Part shown: piece by piece, positions 26,551 through 37,597 of the stretch | How the letters are laid out: each line of letters opens with the position of its first letter | How positions within the stretch are numbered: the first letter of the stretch is position 1 | Assembly (NCBI GenBank): GCA_024642465.1 | Contig: JAHEBA010000265.1 | Span: 29,592-93,591 of the forward strand | Source of the DNA: Alphaproteobacteria bacterium | GTDB lineage: Bacteria > Pseudomonadota > Alphaproteobacteria > Rhizobiales > Aestuariivirgaceae | DNA: 64,000 nucleotides | Reading direction: 5' to 3' | Translations under genes and position numbers: made by a program | The notes under the pieces: generated by a model | Database searches by the model: none | Told to the model about the DNA's origin: nothing | The model's input: only the letters and a program-made list of their open reading frames with translations

Positions 26551-26976
26551 TCAGACTTCGTCGTCGCCGGGCTTGGAAGAACCGCCGCCGATCAGGTCCT
26601 CAACGCCGGCGCCGCCTTCTTCCTCGTCTTCTTCGAGGAACACGTCTTCGTCATCACCGTCGTCGTCGCCCAGATCGACGTCTTCGATGCCTGCGGTCTC
26701 ATCATCGCCGTCATCGGTGTCCTCGTCGAGATCGTCGAGGCTGACCAGGGTGTCGTTGTCCTCCAGTTCATCCTCGTTCTCGTCCTCGTCGCGCGGGGCC
26801 GGCTTGGGAGCCGCCTTCGGCTTGGCGACCGGACCGTCCGCCTTGGACGGCAGCAGCGGCTCGGCCACAAATGCCTGCGCGCACTTCGGGCAGGTGATCG
26901 GATCCTTGTTCAAGTCGTAGAAGCGGTTGCCGCAGCTGGGGCAAGTGCGCTTCGTGCCAAGTTCGTCGCTGACCAC
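26551..26976 (-). CDS. FYDLN (TIGR02300-type) zinc-ribbon protein with acidic tail
   Basis: 141 residues. The start LGTKRTCPSCGNRFYDLN is the signature of the alphaproteobacterial FYDLN family, with two CxxC pairs (C12/C15 and C29/C32) forming a probable zinc ribbon. From about residue 65 on, the protein is highly acidic and low-complexity (long Asp/Glu runs), which suggests a disordered tail. No function is established. GTG at 26976 is chosen because it places the conserved LGTKR motif near the N-terminus as in the family; AAGAGGGA lies about 12 bases upstream. It is divergent from aroA. Confidence 0.85.
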   Translation of the reverse strand: MVSDELGTKRTCPSCGNRFYDLNKDPITCPKCAQAFVAEPLLPSKADGPVAKPKAAPKPAPRDEDENEDELEDNDTLVSLDDLDEDTDDGDDETAGIEDVDLGDDDGDDEDVFLEEDEEEGGAGVEDLIGGGSSKPGDDEV

Positions 26977-27017
26977 GGGTTCAACGTCCCTCTTATAGAA
27001 TTCATGCGGTTTGGTGA

Positions 27018-28507
<1,490 letters not shown>

Positions 28508-28508
<1 letters not shown>

Positions 28509-29173
28509 TGGCGGCGGCCACCGCTACGCCACTGGTGATCGCCGTGGACGGACCGGCCGCCTCGGGCAAGGGCACGCTGGCGCGCAGGCTCGCCGCGCAC
28601 TACGGCCTTGCCTATCTCGACACCGGCTCACTGTATCGCGCAACGGCGCTTGCGGTGATGCTTGCGGGCGGCGACCCGGCAGACGAGGCCGCGGCAGTGC
28701 ATGCGGCACAGGCGCTTGACCCCGCCCGGTTCACCGACGAACAGCTGCGCACCCCCGGCGCGAGCGAGGCCGCGTCGAAGGTTGCCGCCATTCCGGCAGT
28801 ACGCACGGCGTTGCTCGACCTGCAGCGCACGGTGACCTCGAAGCTGCCGGGCGCAGTGCTGGACGGACGCGATATCGGCACCGTCGTTTGCCCCGATGCG
28901 GACGCCAAGCTATTCATCACCGCCGCGCCGGAAACCCGTGCCCAGCGCCGGCATCTCGAACACGCTGGCCGCGGCGAGGACATTTCCTATGAAGAAGTGC
29001 TTGCCGACATCCGGCGGCGTGACGAGCGCGACAGCGGCCGCGCCGTGGCGCCGCTCGTGCCTGCGGCCGACGCTCACTTGCTCGATACGACGGAATTGGG
29101 TATAGAAGCCGCGTTCCAGGCCGCACTTGACCTTATCGAGGGCGTTTTACGTGAGCGGGGGCGTTCTGCCTGA
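28508..29173 (+). CDS. cmk: Cytidylate kinase (CMP kinase)
   Basis: 221 residues, the usual length. The P-loop GPAASGKGTLARRLA lies at about 15-29, followed by LDTGSLYRATAL (CMP-binding) and LDGRDIGTVVCPDADAKLFI, with the LID-region Arg pair RRRDERD. It phosphorylates CMP/dCMP with ATP. The order aroA-cmk-rpsA is widely conserved in proteobacteria. The ATG overlaps the aroA stop by one base, so translation is probably coupled. Confidence 0.93.
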
Positions 29174-29262
29174 AGGCAGACAAGCCCCTTCATTTGTTTC
29201 TGGACATCGCATTCTTGCACCGCGCCACAAGTGCCTGGAACGACAGGCGCGCTGCCGTTTGC

Positions 29263-29280
29263 CGATGTTCCGGAACATCG
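29263..29280. promoter_or_regulatory. 18-bp perfect palindrome in the cmk-rpsA leader
   Basis: CGATGTTCCGGAACATCG is a perfect palindrome of 18 bases (no spacer), 127 bases before the rpsA ATG. It could be an operator for a dimeric repressor or, in RNA, a self-dimerising or hairpin element of the rpsA leader. It does not match the alphaproteobacterial LexA pattern (GTTC-N7-GTTC). Confidence 0.4.
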
Positions 29281-29406
29281 AGTGTTTGGTGCCCGCGCTG
29301 CCCAACCCAGCCTGCCATTTCCGGCCAGGCCATAAGTGCAAAGCGGGATGTCCTGCGGGAATTTCCGTGGGCCAAGCATATTTGTTGATCGAGAGAAGGT
29401 TTGTAC

Positions 29407-31122
29407 ATGGCTGAAACCAGCACCCTGAATCCGAGCCGCGACGACTTCGCGGCTATGCTCGATGCGAGCTTCAACGAAGAAACCAATGCTGAAGGCAGCG
29501 TCGTAAAAGGCAAGATCGTTGCCATCGAGAACGACCTCGCCATCATCGACGTGGGCCTGAAGACCGAAGGCCGCGTGGCGCTGCGCGAATTCCGTTCGCC
29601 AGGCCAGGAAAACGACCTTAAGGTCGGCGACGAAGTGGAAGTGTTCCTCGATCGTATCGAGAACGCGATGGGCGAAGCGGTTCTGTCGCGCGACAAGGCT
29701 CGCCGCGAAGAAGCGTGGGTCCGTCTCGAGAAGTCGTTCGAAGACAATGAGCGCGTCGACGGCGTGATCTTCGGCCGCGTCAAGGGCGGCTTCACGGTCG
29801 ACCTCGGCGGCGCCGTGGCGTTCCTGCCAGGCTCGCAGGTCGACATCCGTCCGGTGCGCGACGTGACGCCGCTGATGAACATCCCCCAGCAGTTCCAGAT
29901 CCTGAAGATGGACAAGCGCCGCGGCAACATCGTTGTCTCGCGCCGCGCCATCATGGAAGAAACCCGCGCCGAACAGCGTTCGGAACTGGTGCAGAACCTC
30001 GCCGAAGGCCAGGTCGTGGAAGGCGTTGTCAAGAACATCACCGACTACGGCGCATTCGTGGACCTGGGCGGCATCGACGGCCTGCTGCACGTCACCGACA
30101 TTTCGTGGAAGCGCGTCAACCATCCGACCGACGTGCTGTCGGTTGGCCAGACCGTCAAGGTGCAAATCGTCAAGATCAACCCGGAAACCCAGCGCATCAG
30201 CCTGGGTATGAAGCAGCTTGAAAGCGATCCGTGGGACGGCGTGGAAGCGAAGTACCCGCTCGGCATGCGCGTCAAGGGCCGCGTGACCAACATCACCGAC
30301 TACGGCGCATTCGTGGAACTGGAAGAAGGCATCGAAGGCCTCGTCCACGTTTCCGAAATGAGCTGGACCAAGAAGAACGTCCACCCCGGCAAGATCGTGT
30401 CGACCTCGGAAGAGATCGAAGTCGAGGTGCTGGAAGTGGATCCGGCCAAGCGCCGCGTGTCGCTGGGCCTCAAGCAGACCACCGAAAACCCGTGGGCCTC
30501 GTTTGCCGAGCGTTATCCGTCCGGCACGCTGGTCGAGGGCGAGATCAAGAACATCACCGAGTTCGGTCTGTTCATCGGTCTGGAAGGCGATGTCGACGGC
30601 ATGGTGCACCTGTCCGACCTAGACTGGAATCGCCCCGGCGAGGAAGTGATCCAGGAATATTCCAAGGGCGACGTCGTCAAGGCGGTCGTGCTGGACGTGG
30701 ACCAGGACAAGGAACGCATCTCCCTCGGCATCAAGCAGCTTGGCGGCTCGCCGGCTGAAAGCGCTTCCGCCGGCGGCGTGCGCAAGAACGCCACCGTCAC
30801 CTGCGAAGTTACCGAAGTGCAGGAAAACGGCATCGAGGTGAAGGTTGCAGGCACCGACCTGACGGCCTTCATCCGCCGCTCCGACCTTGCCCGCGACCGC
30901 TCCGAACAGCGGCCCGAGCGCTTTGCGGTCGGCGAGAAGGTGGACGCCCGCGTCACCCAGTTCGACAAGAACTCGGGCAAGATCGGCCTGTCGATCAAGG
31001 CGCTGGAAATCGCCGAGGAGAAGGCAGCCGTCGAGCAGTACGGTTCGTCCGACTCGGGCGCATCGCTGGGCGACATCCTGGGTGCGGCCCTGAACAAGGC
31101 CAAGGAAGACGGCGACAAGTAA
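29407..31122 (+). CDS. rpsA: 30S ribosomal protein S1
   Basis: 571 residues with six S1 (OB-fold) repeats. Repeat hallmarks recur: GSVVKGKIVAIENDLAIIDV, KGGFTVDLGGAVAFLPGSQ, GVVKNITDYGAFVDLGGIDG, GRVTNITDYGAFVELEEGIE, GEIKNITEFGLFIGLEGDVD, and a degenerate sixth. S1 binds mRNA leaders on the small subunit. ATG 29407 follows GAGAGAAGG at good spacing; a TTG two codons upstream is rejected. The 233-base leader downstream of cmk probably carries its own promoter and perhaps autogenous control, as is known for S1 in other bacteria. Confidence 0.97.
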   Translation: MAETSTLNPSRDDFAAMLDASFNEETNAEGSVVKGKIVAIENDLAIIDVGLKTEGRVALREFRSPGQENDLKVGDEVEVFLDRIENAMGEAVLSRDKARREEAWVRLEKSFEDNERVDGVIFGRVKGGFTVDLGGAVAFLPGSQVDIRPVRDVTPLMNIPQQFQILKMDKRRGNIVVSRRAIMEETRAEQRSELVQNLAEGQVVEGVVKNITDYGAFVDLGGIDGLLHVTDISWKRVNHPTDVLSVGQTVKVQIVKINPETQRISLGMKQLESDPWDGVEAKYPLGMRVKGRVTNITDYGAFVELEEGIEGLVHVSEMSWTKKNVHPGKIVSTSEEIEVEVLEVDPAKRRVSLGLKQTTENPWASFAERYPSGTLVEGEIKNITEFGLFIGLEGDVDGMVHLSDLDWNRPGEEVIQEYSKGDVVKAVVLDVDQDKERISLGIKQLGGSPAESASAGGVRKNATVTCEVTEVQENGIEVKVAGTDLTAFIRRSDLARDRSEQRPERFAVGEKVDARVTQFDKNSGKIGLSIKALEIAEEKAAVEQYGSSDSGASLGDILGAALNKAKEDGDK

Positions 31123-31151
31123 GCCTGTCTTTCCGATCTCGAATAGACGTC

Positions 31152-31194
31152 ACCGGCCGGCGCCTGTAACAAGGGGCCGGCCGGTTTCATTTTG
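31152..31194 (+). terminator. Rho-independent terminator of rpsA
   Basis: A 13-bp stem (ACCGGCCGGCGCC with GGGGCCGGCCGGT, one mismatch), loop TGTAACAA, followed by TTTCATTTT. It begins 29 bases after the rpsA stop. Confidence 0.85.
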
Positions 31195-31278
31195 CCGCCA
31201 TGAATTCTATCGATATAAAAGCGGCGACATGCGGAATTTCATCAGGTTCCGCCACGATTCCACGCTCAGGAGAGACCA

Positions 31279-32241
31279 ATGCCGCTGGATGCAGACACGC
31301 TCATAGCCCGCCGCAAGATGCGCAGCCGCATCAGCTTCTGGCGCGCCCTGGCGCTGGTTCTCGGCGCCATCGCGCTGATCGCCATCACCTGGGCCGGCGG
31401 CTCGGCTGGTGGCTTCGACCTCGGCAAGCAGTCCGACCACGTGGCGCGCATCCGTGTGGAGGGCATGATCACGGGTGACACCAAGACCCTGAAAATGCTC
31501 AAGGAAATCGAGGAAGCCAAGCACGTCAAGGCGCTGATGGTGCACATCGACAGCCCCGGCGGCACGACCGCCGGGTCCGAGGCGATCTATGAACGCCTGC
31601 GCGCCATCGGCAAGGACAGGCCGGTGGTTGCCGTGATGGACACTGTTGCGGCGTCGGGCGGCTACATCACCGCCATCGGCGCAGACCACATCGTGGCGCG
31701 CGGCAACACCATCACCGGATCGATCGGCGTGATTTTCCAGTGGGCACAGGTGAAAGAGCTGCTGAACACGCTCGGCATCAAGTTCCAGGAGCGCAAGTCC
31801 GGCGAACTCAAGGCCGAACCCAACATGTTCGACGAGCCGAGCGAAAAGGCCATCGCCGTCACCGACGCGATGATCCGCGACAGCTTCAACTGGTTCACCG
31901 GGCTGGTGAAGGTGCGCCGCGGGCTGAACCCGCAGCAGATGGCGCTGATCTCGGACGGGCGCGTGTTCACCGGCCGCCAGGCGCTCGACGTCAAGCTGGT
32001 CGACGCGCTGGGCGGCGAGGAGCAGGCGCGTGAATGGCTGGAGAAGGAGCACAAGATTCCGGCCGGCATGAAGGCCGTGGACTGGAAGCCCGAGGCAGAG
32101 TCCGCAACCGGCAGCCTCGGGATTTTCGGCCTGCGGACGGTGGCAAATTGGCTCGGATTTCCGGGGCTTGTGGACACGATTTCACGCGAGTCTGTTAGAC
32201 TTGACGGGCTATTGGCGCTTTGGCACCCTGATCTCAGGTAA
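31279..32241 (+). CDS. sppA: Signal peptide peptidase SppA
   Basis: 320 residues, the short single-domain form. The N-terminal membrane anchor is at about 21-38 (WRALALVLGAIALIAITW). The S49 peptidase core contains MVHIDSPGGTTAGSEAIYE, the catalytic Ser126 in DTVAASGGYI, and the general-base Lys178 in ERKSGELKAEP. The 52-residue spacing of Ser and Lys equals that of Bacillus SppA. It degrades cleaved signal peptides in the membrane or periplasm. It follows the rpsA terminator and has its own leader (31195-31278). Confidence 0.92.
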   Translation: MPLDADTLIARRKMRSRISFWRALALVLGAIALIAITWAGGSAGGFDLGKQSDHVARIRVEGMITGDTKTLKMLKEIEEAKHVKALMVHIDSPGGTTAGSEAIYERLRAIGKDRPVVAVMDTVAASGGYITAIGADHIVARGNTITGSIGVIFQWAQVKELLNTLGIKFQERKSGELKAEPNMFDEPSEKAIAVTDAMIRDSFNWFTGLVKVRRGLNPQQMALISDGRVFTGRQALDVKLVDALGGEEQAREWLEKEHKIPAGMKAVDWKPEAESATGSLGIFGLRTVANWLGFPGLVDTISRESVRLDGLLALWHPDLR

Positions 32242-32339
32242 AGAGAGGGCGTGGATGCTGGCGAGCTGACTTTTGGCGGGAAGTTTGGTTGCAGGTAATT
32301 GCGCGTCGTTGCAGCCACGCATGAGGGGACAAGACCTAA

Positions 32340-32642
32340 ATGATCAAGTCTGAATTGATCCAGGAAATAGCCATGCGGCACCCGCACCTGTTCCAGCGGG
32401 ATGTCGAGCGGATCGTGAATACGATCTTTGACGAGATCATCCAGGCCATGGCCGAAGGCAACAGGGTGGAACTTCGTGGCTTCGGCGCCTTTTCGGTGAA
32501 GCAGCGCGATGCCCGCATGGGCCGCAACCCGCGCACCGGCGATCCGGTTCCGGTCGACGCCAAGCGGGTGCCGTTCTTCAAGACCGGCAAGGAACTGCGC
32601 GAACGGCTGAACGGCGGCACGGACAGCGGCGACGACGACTAG
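32340..32642 (+). CDS. ihfB: Integration host factor subunit beta
   Basis: 100 residues of the HU/IHF fold. [20 protein letters not shown] at the N-terminus and [20 protein letters not shown] then [10 protein letters not shown] form the DNA-bending arm with its conserved Pro. IHF-beta rather than HU is indicated by the ...[13 protein letters not shown] start and by its position after rpsA/sppA, which is conserved in proteobacteria. GAGGGGAC lies about 9 bases upstream. A short acidic tail (GGTDSGDDD) ends the protein. Confidence 0.95.
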   Translation: MIKSELIQEIAMRHPHLFQRDVERIVNTIFDEIIQAMAEGNRVELRGFGAFSVKQRDARMGRNPRTGDPVPVDAKRVPFFKTGKELRERLNGGTDSGDDD

Positions 32643-32705
32643 CCGTGTAACGGATCGGGCAGCCTGCCTGCGTGGTCCTCGAATGTACAGATCAGGGAAC
32701 GGCGC

Positions 32706-33044
32706 GTGAGTGCAAAACGCATCATATCGTGGACGATCGGCGCACCGGTTGCGGTACTGCTGATCAGCTTTGCCGTGGCCAACCGCCACTGGATCACCGT
32801 GTCGTTCGATCCGGTGAGCAAGGACGACCCATGGCTTGCCTTGTCCATGCCGGCATTCATGTTGCTGTTCATCGGCATCTTCATCGGTCTCGTGGTCGGC
32901 GGCGCCGTGGTCTGGCTGCGCCAGGGCAAGTGGCGCAAGCAGGCGCGGCAGGCCCAGGCCCACGCGCCTGAGTCCGGGTCTGCAAAGTCGCAGTCCGGCA
33001 CCGGTGCAGGCGGCCTTACCCGGCTGCCCGGCCCCGCCGCCTGA
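32706..33044 (+). CDS. LapA-domain (DUF1049) membrane protein
   Basis: 112 residues with two membrane helices (about 8-25 and 48-70). The motif ANRHWITVSFDP is typical of LapA/DUF1049 lipopolysaccharide-assembly-A-like proteins, followed by a basic segment (RQGKWRKQARQAQAHA) and a Gly/Ser-rich tail. It starts with GTG at 32706. Its place downstream of ihfB parallels lapA in enterobacteria, where LapA/LapB control LPS synthesis; no lapB-like gene is beside it here, so that role is inferred only. Confidence 0.8.
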   Translation: MSAKRIISWTIGAPVAVLLISFAVANRHWITVSFDPVSKDDPWLALSMPAFMLLFIGIFIGLVVGGAVVWLRQGKWRKQARQAQAHAPESGSAKSQSGTGAGGLTRLPGPAA

Positions 33045-33072
33045 GCAGGTCTTCCAGTTTCATCGCCGGTCT

Positions 33073-33095
33073 GGTTGCCGCACAAGCGGCAATCC
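33073..33095. other. Stem-loop before pyrF
   Basis: GGTTGCCGC (33073-33081), loop ACAA, then GCGGCAATCC form a 9-bp stem with one wobble pair in the 127-base gap between the LapA-domain gene and pyrF. No T-tract follows. It may be a weak terminator, an mRNA-stability element or chance. Confidence 0.35.
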
Positions 33096-33171
33096 GGTTG
33101 CATCGGACACCAAGCCGGGCCATATCGTACCCGCCGGTTTGAAACCACCGGCCAAGCCTGACGGAGCAAAC

Positions 33172-33876
33172 ATGTTCACGAACCCGATCTGCGTGGCCCT
33201 GGACACGCCGGATGCGGCCCACGCCGCCCGGCTGGCCCGCACCTTGCGCGGCAAGGTGGGGCTGGTGAAGGTGGGCATGGAGCAGTTCTATGCGCAAGGC
33301 CGCGACGGCTATGCGCAGGTGGCGGCAGAGGGTGTGCCGGTGTTTCTCGACCTCAAGCTGCACGACATTCCCAACACCGTGGCACAGGGGCTCAACTCGC
33401 TGCTGAGCCTCGCCCCGGCGCCCGCCATCGTCAACGTGCATGCCTCCGGCGGCCCGGCGATGCTGGAGGCCGCTGCAAGGGCCGTGGACGGACGGGCGAA
33501 GCTGATCGCGGTCACGGTGCTGACCAGCCTGTCCGATCATGACATTCACGCGGCCGGATTTGATCCCGAAGCCAGCACGGCGGTGACCGTTGTCAAGCTT
33601 GCCAGGCTGGCAAAGTCTTCCGGGCTGGATGGCGTCGTCTGCTCGCCACACGACATCGTCTCGATCAAGCAGGCCTGTGGCGCAGACTTCATGACCGTCG
33701 TGCCGGGAGTTCGGCCTGCGGGCGTAGACGTGCAGGACCAGAAGCGCGTCGCAACGCCAGAAGCGGCGCGGGCGGCGGGCGCGGACATCCTCGTGATCGG
33801 CAGACCGATCACCCAGGCGGAAGACCCGGCAGCGGCGGCATCCGCCATTGCACAGGCTCTCGGGGTAACAGCGTGA
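33172..33876 (+). CDS. pyrF: Orotidine-5'-phosphate decarboxylase
   Basis: 234 residues. The catalytic Asp-Lys-Asp set lies in FLDLKLHDIPNTV (D60, K62, D65); phosphate-binding VVPGVRP and ILVIGRPITQAEDP are near the C-terminus. It makes UMP, the last step of pyrimidine synthesis. ATG 33172 (MFTNPICVALDTPD) follows ACGGAG. The TGA overlaps the GTG of trpF (GTGA), so the two genes are translationally coupled. Confidence 0.95.
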   Translation: MFTNPICVALDTPDAAHAARLARTLRGKVGLVKVGMEQFYAQGRDGYAQVAAEGVPVFLDLKLHDIPNTVAQGLNSLLSLAPAPAIVNVHASGGPAMLEAAARAVDGRAKLIAVTVLTSLSDHDIHAAGFDPEASTAVTVVKLARLAKSSGLDGVVCSPHDIVSIKQACGADFMTVVPGVRPAGVDVQDQKRVATPEAARAAGADILVIGRPITQAEDPAAAASAIAQALGVTA

Positions 33877-34529
33877 GCGAACGGGTGCAGGTGAAGATTT
33901 GCGGGCTGAGCGAGCCGGCGCACGTTCGTGCCGCCGTCGAGGCCGGCGCCGACTATGTCGGCTTCGTGTTCTATGTCCCAAGCCCACGCAATGTCTCCAT
34001 CCCGGTGGCGCAGGCGCTTGCCACGGAAGCGCGCGGGCGGGCCAAGGTGGTGGCGCTCGTGGTCGATGCCAGCGATAAGCTGATCGACGAGATCAATGCC
34101 GGCGTGAAGCCCGACTTCTTCCAGGCGCACGGTTCGGAGACGCCAGAGCGGATTGCCGAAATTCACCGCCGCACCGCGGTGCCGGTCATCAAGGCCATCA
34201 AGGTCAGGGACGCATCGGACATCGAAGCGGCACGCGGCTATGCCGGCGTTGCGGCGATGATCCTGTTCGATGCCAAGGCGCCGGAAACGCTTGAAGGTGC
34301 GCTGCCCGGCGGCAACGGCATCGCCTTCGACTGGACGCTGCTGTCGGCTGACGGCACCACGCATGATTTCATGCTGTCCGGCGGCCTGGATCCGGACAAC
34401 GTTGCCCAGGCCATCGAGGATACGGGCGCACCGATCGTGGACGTGTCCTCGGGCGTGGAGTCCGCACCCGGCAAAAAGGATGCCGCAGCCATCATCAAAT
34501 TCATTGAGGCCGTGAGGCAGCACGGGTAG
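33873..34529 (+). CDS. trpF: Phosphoribosylanthranilate isomerase
   Basis: 218 residues, a TIM barrel with the conserved VKICGL start (Cys10 as general base), GADYVGFVFYVPSPRNVS and the C-terminal FMLSGGLDPDNVAQAI and VDVSSGVESAPGKKD phosphate site. It catalyses the Amadori rearrangement in tryptophan synthesis. The start is GTG. It is a stand-alone TrpF, not fused to TrpC, as usual in alphaproteobacteria. Confidence 0.95.
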   Translation: MSERVQVKICGLSEPAHVRAAVEAGADYVGFVFYVPSPRNVSIPVAQALATEARGRAKVVALVVDASDKLIDEINAGVKPDFFQAHGSETPERIAEIHRRTAVPVIKAIKVRDASDIEAARGYAGVAAMILFDAKAPETLEGALPGGNGIAFDWTLLSADGTTHDFMLSGGLDPDNVAQAIEDTGAPIVDVSSGVESAPGKKDAAAIIKFIEAVRQHG

Positions 34530-34599
34530 AACAGGCCTTCCATTGCCGGTGGATCGAGCGTTGAAACCGGCGGAATGTGCGTAAGGAAAGTGGAATTCG

Positions 34600-35817
34600 A
34601 TGACATCTCCAGCACCCAATTCATTCCGGACCGGGCCCGACGATACCGGTCACTTCGGCATCTTCGGCGGCCGCTTCGTGGCGGAAACGCTGATGCCGAA
34701 CATTCTCGAACTGGAGGAAGCTTATGCGACGGCGCGGAAGGATCCTTCGTATGCGGCCGAACTCGACGACTTCCTGGAGCACTATGTGGGCCGGCCGTCG
34801 CCGCTGTACTTCGCCGAGCGGCTGACCGAGCACCTGGGCGGCGCCAAGATCTACATGAAGCGCGACGAGCTGAACCATACCGGCGCGCACAAGATCAACA
34901 ACGTGATGGGCCAGATCCTGCTGGCGCGGCGCATGGGCAAGTCGCGCATCATCGCCGAAACGGGAGCCGGCCAGCACGGCGTGGCGACGGCGACTGCATG
35001 CGCACGCTTCGGGCTTGAGTGCATCGTCTACATGGGCGCGACCGACGTGGAGCGGCAGGCGCCGAACGTGTTCCGGATGAAGCTGCTGGGCGCCGAAGTG
35101 GTGCCGGTCACCTCCGGCCGCTCGACGCTGAAGGACGCCATGAACGAGGCGCTGCGCGACTGGGTGTCGAACGTGGAAAACACCTTCTACTGCATCGGTA
35201 CCGTTGCGGGCCCGCACCCCTACCCGGCCATGGTGCGGGACTTCCAGTCGATCATCGGCGAGGAAACCAAGCGCCAGATGCAGGCACGCGAAGGCCGCCT
35301 GCCGGACTCGCTGGTGGCGGCCATCGGCGGCGGCTCCAACGCCATGGGCCTGTTCCATCCGTTCCTCGACGACAAGTCGGTCGAGATCTACGGCGTGGAA
35401 GCGGCCGGCAAGGGCGTCACCACGCACGAGCACGCAGCCTCGATCACCGGCGGCCGCCCCGGCGTGCTGCACGGCAACCGCACCTACCTGCTGATGGACG
35501 ACGACGGCCAGATCGAGGAAGCCCATTCGATTTCCGCCGGTCTGGATTATCCCGGCATCGGGCCGGAACATTCATGGCTGCACGATGTGGGCCGGGTGAA
35601 CTACATCTCGGCGACAGACGACGAGGCGCTTGAGGCGTTCAAGCTGTGCTGCAAGCTGGAAGGCATCATCCCGGCACTCGAGCCCAGCCACGCGCTGGCC
35701 AAGGTGATCGAACTGGCATCGAAGAAGCCGAAGGACCACCTGATGGTGATGAACATGTGCGGGCGCGGCGACAAGGACATCTTCACCGTCGCACATCACC
35801 TGGGGGTGAAGCTGTGA
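34600..35817 (+). CDS. trpB: Tryptophan synthase beta chain
   Basis: 405 residues. The PLP lysine is K98 in [42 protein letters not shown] (PLP phosphate) and [13 protein letters not shown] are all present. It condenses indole with serine in the alpha2-beta2 complex with TrpA. The stop overlaps the GTG start of trpA (GTGA), which should keep subunit amounts matched. Confidence 0.97.
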   Translation: MTSPAPNSFRTGPDDTGHFGIFGGRFVAETLMPNILELEEAYATARKDPSYAAELDDFLEHYVGRPSPLYFAERLTEHLGGAKIYMKRDELNHTGAHKINNVMGQILLARRMGKSRIIAETGAGQHGVATATACARFGLECIVYMGATDVERQAPNVFRMKLLGAEVVPVTSGRSTLKDAMNEALRDWVSNVENTFYCIGTVAGPHPYPAMVRDFQSIIGEETKRQMQAREGRLPDSLVAAIGGGSNAMGLFHPFLDDKSVEIYGVEAAGKGVTTHEHAASITGGRPGVLHGNRTYLLMDDDGQIEEAHSISAGLDYPGIGPEHSWLHDVGRVNYISATDDEALEAFKLCCKLEGIIPALEPSHALAKVIELASKKPKDHLMVMNMCGRGDKDIFTVAHHLGVKL

Positions 35818-36653
35818 GTTCTGATACCCGTATCGAGAAACGCTTCGCCGACCTGAAGCAGCAAGGCCGAGCGGCACTGGTAACGTTCATCACTGCCGGC
35901 GACCCGGACTATGACACCTCGCTCGCCATTCTCAGGGCATTGCCGGGCGCGGGCGCCGACGTGATCGAACTCGGCATGCCGTTCACCGATCCGATGGCCG
36001 ACGGCCCGGCCATCCAGGCATCCAGCTTGCGCGCATTGCACGCCGGGCAGAACATGATCAAGACCCTGAGGATGGTCACCGAGTTCCGCGCCCAGGATGA
36101 CACCACGCCGATCGTGCTGATGGGCTATTACAACCCGATCTATATCTACGGCGTCGAGCACTTCCTTGACGATGCGAAGAAGGCCGGCGTGGACGGGCTG
36201 ATCGTGGTGGACCTGCCGCCGGAAGAGGATCACGAACTGTGCATCCCGGCGCTGGATGCCGGTCTGAACTTCATCCGCCTGGCGACGCCGACCACCGACG
36301 ACAAGCGGCTGCCAAAGGTGCTCACCAACACCTCGGGCTTCGTGTACTATGTATCGGTCACCGGCATCACCGGCTCCAAGGCGCCAGACATCAGCCGGGT
36401 CACCGAGGCCGTTGGCCGGATCAAGCGGCACACGGACCTGCCGGTCGCGGTCGGCTTCGGCGTGAAGACCGCCGAGCAGGCTGCAGGCATTGCTGCCGGT
36501 GCGGACGGCGTCGTGGTAGGTTCTGCCATCGTGAGCACGGTGCTGGCCAGCCTCGGCAAGGACGGCAAGGCGACGGACAAGACGGTAAGCAGCGTTACCG
36601 CGCTGGTCAACGATCTTGCCGCCGGCGTGCGCAAGGGCAGCTCCAAGGCTTAA
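35814..36653 (+). CDS. trpA: Tryptophan synthase alpha chain
   Basis: 279 residues, a TIM barrel. Catalytic Glu52 and Asp63 lie in [14 protein letters not shown], with the family's 11-residue spacing; [15 protein letters not shown] and the phosphate loop [13 protein letters not shown] follow. It cleaves indole-3-glycerol phosphate and channels indole to TrpB. The GTG start at 35814 overlaps the trpB stop. accD begins 7 bp after its stop. Confidence 0.96.
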   Translation: MSSDTRIEKRFADLKQQGRAALVTFITAGDPDYDTSLAILRALPGAGADVIELGMPFTDPMADGPAIQASSLRALHAGQNMIKTLRMVTEFRAQDDTTPIVLMGYYNPIYIYGVEHFLDDAKKAGVDGLIVVDLPPEEDHELCIPALDAGLNFIRLATPTTDDKRLPKVLTNTSGFVYYVSVTGITGSKAPDISRVTEAVGRIKRHTDLPVAVGFGVKTAEQAAGIAAGADGVVVGSAIVSTVLASLGKDGKATDKTVSSVTALVNDLAAGVRKGSSKA

Positions 36654-36660
36654 GGTACCC

Positions 36661-37593
36661 ATGAACTGGATCAAGAACTTCGTCCGCCCGAAAATCCGCG
36701 GCATCCTCGGCACCAAGCGGGATGTGCCGGAGAACATGTGGATCAAGTGTCCCGAGACCGGCGAGATGGTGTTCTACAAGGACCTGGAGGCGAACCAGTT
36801 CGTCATTCCCGGTTCCGGCTACCACATGCGCATGGCGCCCGACGTGCGCCTGAAGCACACTTTTGACGGCGGCGCGTACACCGAGATCGAACTGCCGGAC
36901 GTGGCCACGGATCCGCTCAAGTTCCGTGACGAGCGCAAGTATGGCGACCGGCTCAAGGAAGCCCGGGCCAAGACCGACCGGCGCGACGCCATCGTGGCGG
37001 CCCACGGCAGAATCGACGGGCTGGAGACCATGGCGGTGGTCCAGGATTTCGCCTTCATGGGCGGGTCGCTGGGCATGGCCGCCGGGGAAGGCATCATCAC
37101 CGCCATGTTCGAGGCGGCTGAGAAGCGCATGCCGCTGGTGCTGTACGCAGCATCGGGAGGCGCGCGCATGCAGGAAGGCATCCTGTCACTGATGCAGCTG
37201 CCGCGCACCACCGTTGGCGTGCAGCGCCTGCGCGAGGCGGGCATGCCCTATGTCGTGGTGCTGACCCACCCGACTACCGGCGGCGTGACTGCGTCCTACG
37301 CCATGCTGGGCGACATCCAGATTGCCGAGCCCGGCGCCCTGATCGGCTTTGCAGGTCCGCGGGTCATCGAGCAGACTATCCGCGAGAAGCTGCCGGACGG
37401 TTTCCAGCGTGCAGAATACCTACGCGATCACGGCATGGTCGACATGGTGGTGCACCGGCACGAGCTGCGCGCCACGCTGTCGCGGGTGCTGCACATGCTG
37501 ATGAAGCAACCGGCTCCGGAACAGGCGGCGGAGGCTTTGCCAGTGCCGGAACCCGCCCCAGCCGCCCCAGCAGATACCCCTGTCGAAAGCTGA
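36661..37593 (+). CDS. accD: Acetyl-CoA carboxylase carboxyltransferase subunit beta
   Basis: 310 residues with the crotonase-like carboxyltransferase core ([75 protein letters not shown]). The N-terminal region ([34 protein letters not shown]) corresponds to the zinc ribbon of E. coli AccD but keeps only one of four cysteines, as I recall for rhizobial homologues. The C-terminus is Pro/Ala/Glu-rich. It works with AccA, which is encoded elsewhere, to make malonyl-CoA. The trpA-accD-folC order is conserved in many proteobacteria. Confidence 0.95.
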   Translation: MNWIKNFVRPKIRGILGTKRDVPENMWIKCPETGEMVFYKDLEANQFVIPGSGYHMRMAPDVRLKHTFDGGAYTEIELPDVATDPLKFRDERKYGDRLKEARAKTDRRDAIVAAHGRIDGLETMAVVQDFAFMGGSLGMAAGEGIITAMFEAAEKRMPLVLYAASGGARMQEGILSLMQLPRTTVGVQRLREAGMPYVVVLTHPTTGGVTASYAMLGDIQIAEPGALIGFAGPRVIEQTIREKLPDGFQRAEYLRDHGMVDMVVHRHELRATLSRVLHMLMKQPAPEQAAEALPVPEPAPAAPADTPVES

Positions 37594-37597
37594 AAGC

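Noticed and set aside
29074..30609. Long minus-strand frame across the cmk end and rpsA
   Set aside because: Low-complexity antisense of the repetitive S1 coding sequence.
33045..33171. Upstream extension of pyrF to 32836
   Set aside because: The extension overlaps the LapA-domain gene in another frame and lacks similarity; the family N-terminus begins at 33172.
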